Assembly (NCBI RefSeq): GCF_014649655.1 | Contig: NZ_BMTL01000012.1 | Span: 1-64,000, forward strand | Length of the DNA: 64,000 bases | From: Streptomyces humidus | GTDB lineage: Bacteria; Actinomycetota; Actinomycetes; Streptomycetales; Streptomycetaceae | Direction: 5' to 3' | Part shown: positions 59,614 to 64,000 of the stretch, piece after piece | Layout: every line of letters starts with the position of its first letter | Position numbering within the stretch: position 1 is the stretch's first letter | Notes under the pieces: model-generated | The model's input: only the letters and a program-made list of their open reading frames with translations | Database searches by the model: none | What the model was told of the DNA's origin: nothing | Position numbers and translations under genes: made by a program

Positions 59614-61182
59614 GTGTTCCGCAGCCCGTACGAAGACGTCCCACCGGTCGACCTGCCCATCCACGACGCCGTGCTGGGCGGCGCCGCCGAGTTCGGCGAG
59701 CTTCCCGCGCTCGTCGACGGCACGGACGGCACCACCCTCACCTACGACCAGGTGGACCGCTTCCACCGCCGGGTCGCGGCCGCGCTCGCCGAGGCGGGGG
59801 TCCGCAAGGGCGATGTGCTGGCCCTGCACAGTCCCAACACCATCGCGTTCCCCCTCGCCTTCTACGCGGCGACGCGCGCGGGCGCCACGGTCACCACCGT
59901 CCACCCGCTCGCCACCGCCGAGGAGTTCGCCAAACAGCTCGGCGACAGCGCCGCCCGCTGGATCGTCACCGTGTCCCCCCTGCTGCCGGCCGCCCGGCGA
60001 GCGGCCGAACTCGCGGGCGGCGTCGAGGAGATCCTCGTCTGCGACAGCGCAACCGGACACCGCTCGCTGACCGACATGCTCGCCTCGGACGCCCCCGAGC
60101 CCCGGGTGGACATCGACCCGGCGCAGGACGTGGCGGCCCTGCCGTACTCCTCCGGCACCACCGGCGTCCCCAAGGGCGTGATGCTCACCCACCGCCAGAT
60201 CGCCACCAACCTCGACCAGCTCCGGTCGGTGGCTTCCACCGGCCCCGGCGAACGCATCCTCGCCGTGCTGCCCTTCTTCCACATCTACGGCCTGACCGCC
60301 CTGATGAACGCGCCGCTGCGGCAGGGCGCCACGGTCGTCGTCCTGCCTCGCTTCGACCTGGAGACGTTCCTCGCGGCCGTCCAGAACCACCGCATCACCG
60401 CCCTGTACGTGGCCCCGCCGATCGTCCTCGCCCTCGCCAGGCATCCGGCCGTCGATCAGTACGACCTGTCGTCCCTGCGCTACGTCCTCAGCGCGGCCGC
60501 GCCGCTGGACGCGGGCCTCGCCGAGGCCTGCGCGAAACGCCTGAACCTGCCGCCCGTCGGCCAGGCCTACGGCATGACGGAACTGTCCCCGGGCACCCAC
60601 GTCGTCCCCCTGGACGCGCTGCGCGAGGCCCCCGCGGGCACCGTCGGCAGGCTCATCGCCGGCACCGAGATGCGGATCGTCGCCCTCGACGACCCCGACC
60701 GTGACCTCGACGTCGGCGAGGCGGGCGAGATCCTGATCCGCGGCCCCCAGGTCATGAAGGGCTATCTCGGCCGCCCCGACGCCACCGCCGCCATGATCGA
60801 CGCCGACGGCTGGCTGCACACCGGCGACGTCGGGCGGGTCGACGCCGACGGCTGGCTGTTCGTCGTCGACCGCGTCAAGGAACTCATCAAGTACAAGGGC
60901 TTCCAGGTCGCCCCGGCCGAACTGGAGGCGCTGCTGCTCACCCACCCCGGCATAGCGGACGCCGCCGTCGTCGGCGTCTACAACGACGACGGCAACGAGG
61001 TCCCCCACGCCTACGTGGTCCGCCAGGCCACCGCGCCCGCCCTGTCCGAAGGAGAGGTCGCCATGTTCGTCGCCGAACGCGTCGCCCCCTACAAACGCGT
61101 CCGCCACGTCACCTTCGTCGACGCGGTACCGCGCGCCGCGTCCGGCAAGATCCTGCGCCGCCTGCTGCGGGAGGGCGCGTGA
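59614..61182 (+). CDS. 4-coumarate:CoA ligase-type acyl-CoA ligase
   Basis: A 522-residue ANL-superfamily adenylating enzyme. Box I is YSSGTTGVPKGVML, box II is GQAYGMTELSPGTH, and the C-terminal catalytic lysine lies in PRAASGKILRR. Length and sequence are, from memory, like the S. coelicolor SCO4383 enzyme, which activates cinnamate and 4-coumarate in vitro. AGGAGGA precedes the GTG. Within this operon it may instead activate a terpenoid or branched acid to its CoA ester (inference). Confidence 0.9.
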   Translation: MFRSPYEDVPPVDLPIHDAVLGGAAEFGELPALVDGTDGTTLTYDQVDRFHRRVAAALAEAGVRKGDVLALHSPNTIAFPLAFYAATRAGATVTTVHPLATAEEFAKQLGDSAARWIVTVSPLLPAARRAAELAGGVEEILVCDSATGHRSLTDMLASDAPEPRVDIDPAQDVAALPYSSGTTGVPKGVMLTHRQIATNLDQLRSVASTGPGERILAVLPFFHIYGLTALMNAPLRQGATVVVLPRFDLETFLAAVQNHRITALYVAPPIVLALARHPAVDQYDLSSLRYVLSAAAPLDAGLAEACAKRLNLPPVGQAYGMTELSPGTHVVPLDALREAPAGTVGRLIAGTEMRIVALDDPDRDLDVGEAGEILIRGPQVMKGYLGRPDATAAMIDADGWLHTGDVGRVDADGWLFVVDRVKELIKYKGFQVAPAELEALLLTHPGIADAAVVGVYNDDGNEVPHAYVVRQATAPALSEGEVAMFVAERVAPYKRVRHVTFVDAVPRAASGKILRRLLREGA

Positions 61183-61928
61183 CGACGGCGGACACCTCCC
61201 CGGTCGGACGCGCCCGCGAGCGGGGCGTCCAGACGCTCAGCCTCGACTCGCCCGCCACCCGCAACGCCCTGTCCTCGGCGCTCGTCACACGGCTGGCCGC
61301 ATCGCTCGCCGAGTGCGCCGAGGACACCGACGTGCGCGCCGTCGTCCTCACCCACACCGGCGGCACGTTCTGCGCGGGCGCCGACCTGCGCGACCCGCCC
61401 GACCCCGACGCGTTCGTGGCGCTGCTGCGGCAGATCGTCGAGCTGCCCAAGCCGGTCGTCGCCCGCGTCGCCGGCCACGTCCGTGCGGGCGGCCTGGGCC
61501 TGCTGGCCGCCTGCGACATCACGGCCGCCGCCACCGGCTCGACCTTCGCCTTCACCGAGGTGCGCATCGGGGTGGCCCCGGCCGTGATCTCGCTGCCGCT
61601 GCTCCCGCGCACCGACCCGCGCGCCCTCGCCCGCTACTACCTCACCGGCGAGCGCTTCGACGCCTCCGAGGCGGCCCGGACCGGCCTGCTCACCGAGCAC
61701 GGCGACGACGTCGACGCCGTGCTCGCGCCCGTCCTGGAGGGCCTGCGCAGATCCGCCCCCCAGGGCTTGGCGGAGACGAAACGGCTGCTCACAGCTAGGG
61801 TGCTGGAGACATTCGACCGGGACGCCGCCGATCTCACCGCGCTCTCGGCGCGGCTGTTCTCCACCGCGCAGGCCCGCGAGGGGATGACGGCCTTCCTCGA
61901 ACGACGGGATCCCGCATGGGTGCTGTGA
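61179..61928 (+). CDS. enoyl-CoA hydratase (LiuC/AtuE-like)
   Basis: A 249-residue crotonase. Oxyanion-hole segments are TFCAGADLRDPP and AGHVRAGGLGLLAACDI. The FTEVRIGVAPAVISLPLL stretch is typical of methylglutaconyl/isohexenylglutaconyl-CoA hydratases rather than straight-chain hydratases. The GTG start overlaps the ligase stop as GTGA. It would hydrate the carboxylated product. Confidence 0.88.
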   Translation: MTTADTSPVGRARERGVQTLSLDSPATRNALSSALVTRLAASLAECAEDTDVRAVVLTHTGGTFCAGADLRDPPDPDAFVALLRQIVELPKPVVARVAGHVRAGGLGLLAACDITAAATGSTFAFTEVRIGVAPAVISLPLLPRTDPRALARYYLTGERFDASEAARTGLLTEHGDDVDAVLAPVLEGLRRSAPQGLAETKRLLTARVLETFDRDAADLTALSARLFSTAQAREGMTAFLERRDPAWVL

Positions 61929-62524
61929 GCGCAGTCGACCGCGACCGCCTCCCCAAGCAGGACCGCAGCCGGGCCACCCGGCAGCGGCTCCTGGAAGCCG
62001 CCGTGTCCTGTCTCGCCGAGCACGGCTGGGCGGGCTCCACGGTCTCCGTCGTCGCCGAACGCGCAGGCGTCTCCCGCGGCGCCGCCCAGCACCACTTCCC
62101 CACCCGCGAGGACCTGTTCACCGCGGCCGTCGAATACGTCGCCGAGGAGCGCTCCCGCGCGCTGCGCGCCCTGTTCCCCCAGGGCGCGGGGGGCGACCGC
62201 ACCGCGGTCGTCGCCGCCCTCGTGGACCTCTACACCGGACCCATGTTCCGAGCCGCCCTCCACCTGTGGGTCGCCGCCTCCAACGAGGAGCAGCTGCGCC
62301 CCCGGGTGACGGAACTGGAGGCCCGCGTCGGCCGCGAGACCCACCGGATCGCCGTGGAACTGCTGGGCGCCGACGAGTCCGTGCCCGGGGTCCGCGAGAG
62401 CGTCCAGGGCCTGCTCGACATGGCCCGCGGCCTCGGCCTCGCCAACCTCCTCACCGATGACGGGGCCCGCCGTGAACGCGTGGTGGCGCAGTGGGCCGGC
62501 CTCTTGGACGAGAAGCTGCGCTGA
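61916..62524 (+). CDS. TetR-family regulator of the operon
   Basis: A 202-residue TetR protein. The HTH is RLLEAAVSCLAEHGWAGSTVSVVAERAGVSRGAAQHHFPTREDLFTAA. The ligand-binding half is helical (VAALVDLYTGPMFRAALHLWVAA). It overlaps the hydratase gene by 13 bp; a GTG at 61925 overlapping as GTGA fits the operon pattern equally well. Likely target: the palindrome at 52362-52373; likely ligand: a pathway acyl-CoA. In Pseudomonas the analogous AtuR is a TetR repressor. Confidence 0.9.
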   Translation: MGAVSAVDRDRLPKQDRSRATRQRLLEAAVSCLAEHGWAGSTVSVVAERAGVSRGAAQHHFPTREDLFTAAVEYVAEERSRALRALFPQGAGGDRTAVVAALVDLYTGPMFRAALHLWVAASNEEQLRPRVTELEARVGRETHRIAVELLGADESVPGVRESVQGLLDMARGLGLANLLTDDGARRERVVAQWAGLLDEKLR

Positions 62525-62868
62525 GGGACGCCGCCGACGAGGAGCCCACCCCCCGAGCCTCCCGGACGGCTCCCGGCTCAAGGACGCCCCGGGGCTGCCG
62601 GACCGCTCAGGGCTGCCGGACCGTTTGGGGCCACTTGACGGCTCGGCCCTCCCGGACGGCTCGGCCCTCCTGGACCGCTCCCGGCTCGTGGACCGCTCGA
62701 GGACACGGGTCGGTTCAGGCTCCAGGGCCGCTCGGGAGCCGCGGGCCGCGCAGGGATCCGTACCGCTCGGCAGCTGAACCGGTCCGGGCCGGCGGCTGAA
62801 CGGTCCGGGCCGGCGGCTGAACGGGCCGGGCCGGCGGCTGAACGGGCCGGCGGGCCATGGCCGGCCGC
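62525..62868. repeat. minisatellite region between tetR and pdxH
   Basis: This 344-bp spacer holds degenerate repeats. 62560-62740 has 18-21 bp units of the CTGCCGGACCGCTCAGGG type. 62769-62851 has four units of about 21 bp close to GGCGGCTGAACGGGCCGGGC, the second and third differing by one base. No gene is supported, although frames stay open because of the repeats. Confidence 0.7.
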
Positions 62869-63549
62869 TCAGGGGCTGAGCCGCTCCACCCGCCAGCTCC
62901 CGTCGGGCTCCGCCACGTACCGCAACCGGTCGTGCAGCCGGTTCAGACGGCCCTGCCAGAACTCCACCGACTGCGGCGCGACCCGGAAACCGCCCCAGTG
63001 CGGCGGCACCGGCACCTGCTCGCCCTCCGGGTAGCGGGCCGCCAGCTCGGCGTACGAGGCGTCGAGGTCGGCCCGCGTGGCGATCACCGAGGACTGGGCG
63101 CTGGCCCACGCGCCGAGCTGCGAGCCGTGCGGCCGGGCGCGGAAGTAGGCGGCCGTCTCGTCGCGCCCGGTGCGCCGGGCCACGCCCCGCACGACGACCT
63201 GGCGGGCCATCGGATGCCAGGGGAAGAGCAGCGAGACGTACGGGTTCTCGGCGAGGTCGCGCGCCTTGCGGGACTCGTAGTTGGTGTAGAAGACGAAGCC
63301 CTGCTCGTCGAAGTGCTTCAGCAGCACCGTGCGTGAGCTGGGCCGGCCCTCGGCGTCCGCGGTGGCGACGACCATGGCGTTCGGCTCGAAGAGATGGGCC
63401 TCCACGGCCGCGTCCTGGAACCAGCGGGCGAACTGCTCCACGGGCGTGGCGGCCAGACCGGCCTCGGAGAGCCCCTCGGCCCGGTACTGCTTGCGCATGG
63501 CGGCCGGGTCGGGGAAGGACCCGGGCAAGACGGCGTCTGCGTCGGTCAC
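62869..63549 (-). CDS. pdxH: pyridoxamine/pyridoxine 5'-phosphate oxidase
   Basis: A 226-residue FMN enzyme that makes PLP. Seen are MRKQYRAEGLSEAGLAATPVEQFARWF, MVVATADAEGRPSSRTVLLKHFDEQGFVFYTNYESRKARDL, SLLFPWHPMARQVVVRGVA, FRARPHGSQLGAWAS and the C-terminal WQGRLNRLHDRLRY with RVERLSP. The GTG at 63549 is taken as start; an ATG at 63567 is possible. It supplies cofactor for PLP enzymes such as SerC. It diverges from the citrate synthase gene. Confidence 0.94.
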   Translation of the reverse strand: MTDADAVLPGSFPDPAAMRKQYRAEGLSEAGLAATPVEQFARWFQDAAVEAHLFEPNAMVVATADAEGRPSSRTVLLKHFDEQGFVFYTNYESRKARDLAENPYVSLLFPWHPMARQVVVRGVARRTGRDETAAYFRARPHGSQLGAWASAQSSVIATRADLDASYAELAARYPEGEQVPVPPHWGGFRVAPQSVEFWQGRLNRLHDRLRYVAEPDGSWRVERLSP

Positions 63550-63610
63550 CCGGCCATCTTGCCGCATGGCACGCCGGCGCGGTTCACCCGCCCGGGACGG
63601 CACATCGGGT

Positions 63611-63623
63611 GGCACTGAGTGCC
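63611..63623. promoter_or_regulatory. palindrome upstream of citrate synthase
   Basis: GGCACTGAGTGCC is a perfect 13-bp palindrome with a central G. A second half, GTGGCACTC, lies at 63641-63649, and TATGGT (63655-63660) could be the -10. A repressor or activator site is likely; the regulator is unknown. Confidence 0.4.
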
Positions 63624-63828
63624 GCAACCACTCCCCAAAGGTGGCACTCGGGGATATGGTGCAGATGCCGTCCCCGCAGGGTGGCCGCCCGCCCCACGGG
63701 GCATCAGTGTGATGACCGACCGCCCAGGACCGCGAGTCCTTCCGAGGACCGCGGAACCACCGGCGTCGTCCGTCCCGCGCCCGCTGTCGCCCGCCCGTCC
63801 CGTCGTCCACAACACGAGGAGCCGCCCG

Positions 63829-64000
63829 ATGTCCGACTTCGTACCCGGACTCGAAGGAGTCGTCGCGTTCGAGACGGAGATCGCCGAACCCGACAAGGAG
63901 GGCGGCGCCCTGCGGTACCGGGGCGTCGACATCGAGGACCTGGTCGGCCACGTCTCCTTCGGCAACGTCTGGGGCCTGCTCGTCGACGGAGCCTTCAACC
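63829..64000 (+). CDS. citrate synthase-family protein (5' part)
   Basis: The first 57 codons of a citrate synthase 2-type protein: VPGLEGVVAFETEIAEPDKEGGALRYRGVDIEDLVGHVSFGNVWGLLVDGAF is the usual N-terminus of this family (two-segment description: start VPGLEGVVAFETEIAE, then LRYRGVDIEDLV). GAGGAG lies 8-10 bases before the ATG. The gene runs off the window. It is like the CitA-type second citrate synthase near serC in M. tuberculosis. Confidence 0.85.
   Translation, partial: MSDFVPGLEGVVAFETEIAEPDKEGGALRYRGVDIEDLVGHVSFGNVWGLLVDGAFN

Noticed and set aside
62457..62777. Open frame made of LPDRSG-like repeats after tetR
   Set aside because: It follows from in-phase DNA repeats in the spacer; there is no start signal, and unrelated open frames occur on the other strand of the same repeats.
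1..64000. tRNA, rRNA, complete insertion sequence, prophage or secondary-metabolite cluster
   Set aside because: None was seen on reading both strands. A covariance-model search for small RNAs could not be run.

Overview
The window is chromosomal DNA from a Streptomyces-like actinomycete. It is very GC-rich with strong GC bias at third codon positions. Many genes use GTG or TTG starts, and neighbouring genes often overlap by four bases (GTGA, TTGA). The gene content (futalosine-pathway menaquinone genes, a mycobacterial-type XPB helicase, a CebR box, DUF3027, DUF2530 and DUF4031 genes) and the gene order resemble, from memory, the SCO43xx part of the S. coelicolor core chromosome. I saw no rRNA, tRNA, CRISPR array, phage, complete insertion sequence or biosynthetic gene cluster.

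Layout. 1-8.6 kb: a small secreted propeller-like protein, the murQ-murP pair for N-acetylmuramic acid recovery (minus strand), small conserved proteins (one carrying an in-frame repeat insertion), a GNAT and an HD phosphohydrolase that overlap, and a CutC-family protein behind a DasR-like operator. 8.6-16.7 kb: a HelD/HelR-type RNA-polymerase-associated helicase, an XPB helicase and its ATPase-less Helicase_C_3 companion. 16.9-25 kb: a membrane protein, a HAD phosphatase, a long cold-shock protein, mqnD-mqnB with a DUF2771 lipoprotein, an MFS transporter and a DUF3027 protein. 25.2-28.5 kb: a 1077-residue sacsin/Hsp90-type GHKL ATPase protein.

28.4-33.3 kb is the least ordinary part. Immediately downstream of the GHKL gene sit two tandem copies of a small cassette. 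Each has a hairpin, an immunity-like ORF 'B', and the C-terminal piece of a papain-fold-like toxin 'A'. They are joined through an exact 44-bp copy of the end of the GHKL gene. Next come two paralogous secreted proteins whose last 306 bp are nearly identical, flanking an M1 metallopeptidase.

33.3-51 kb: a CtpE-like P-type ATPase, DUF2530, an AzgA-type purine permease, an RHH protein, a marR-MFS pair, thpR with a 29-residue membrane peptide, an aldo/keto reductase, Uma2, an SGNH hydrolase, a membrane-anchored propeller, a GH5-CBM2 cellulase under a perfect CebR box, serC, and a 1050-residue FAD/Fe-S oxidoreductase. 51-52 kb: an EamA exporter. 52.4-62.5 kb: an eight-gene operon (TIGR03084, AtuA, acyl-CoA carboxylase beta and alpha, acyl-CoA dehydrogenase, 4CL-type ligase, enoyl-CoA hydratase, TetR). 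It matches most steps of the Pseudomonas acyclic-terpene (Atu) pathway and is preceded by a 12-bp palindrome. The window ends with pdxH and the start of a second citrate synthase gene.

Several gene tails and gaps hold degenerate minisatellites, G-rich or pyrimidine-rich tracts and long hairpins. These are described separately. All family assignments come from reading the sequence; no database search was run.
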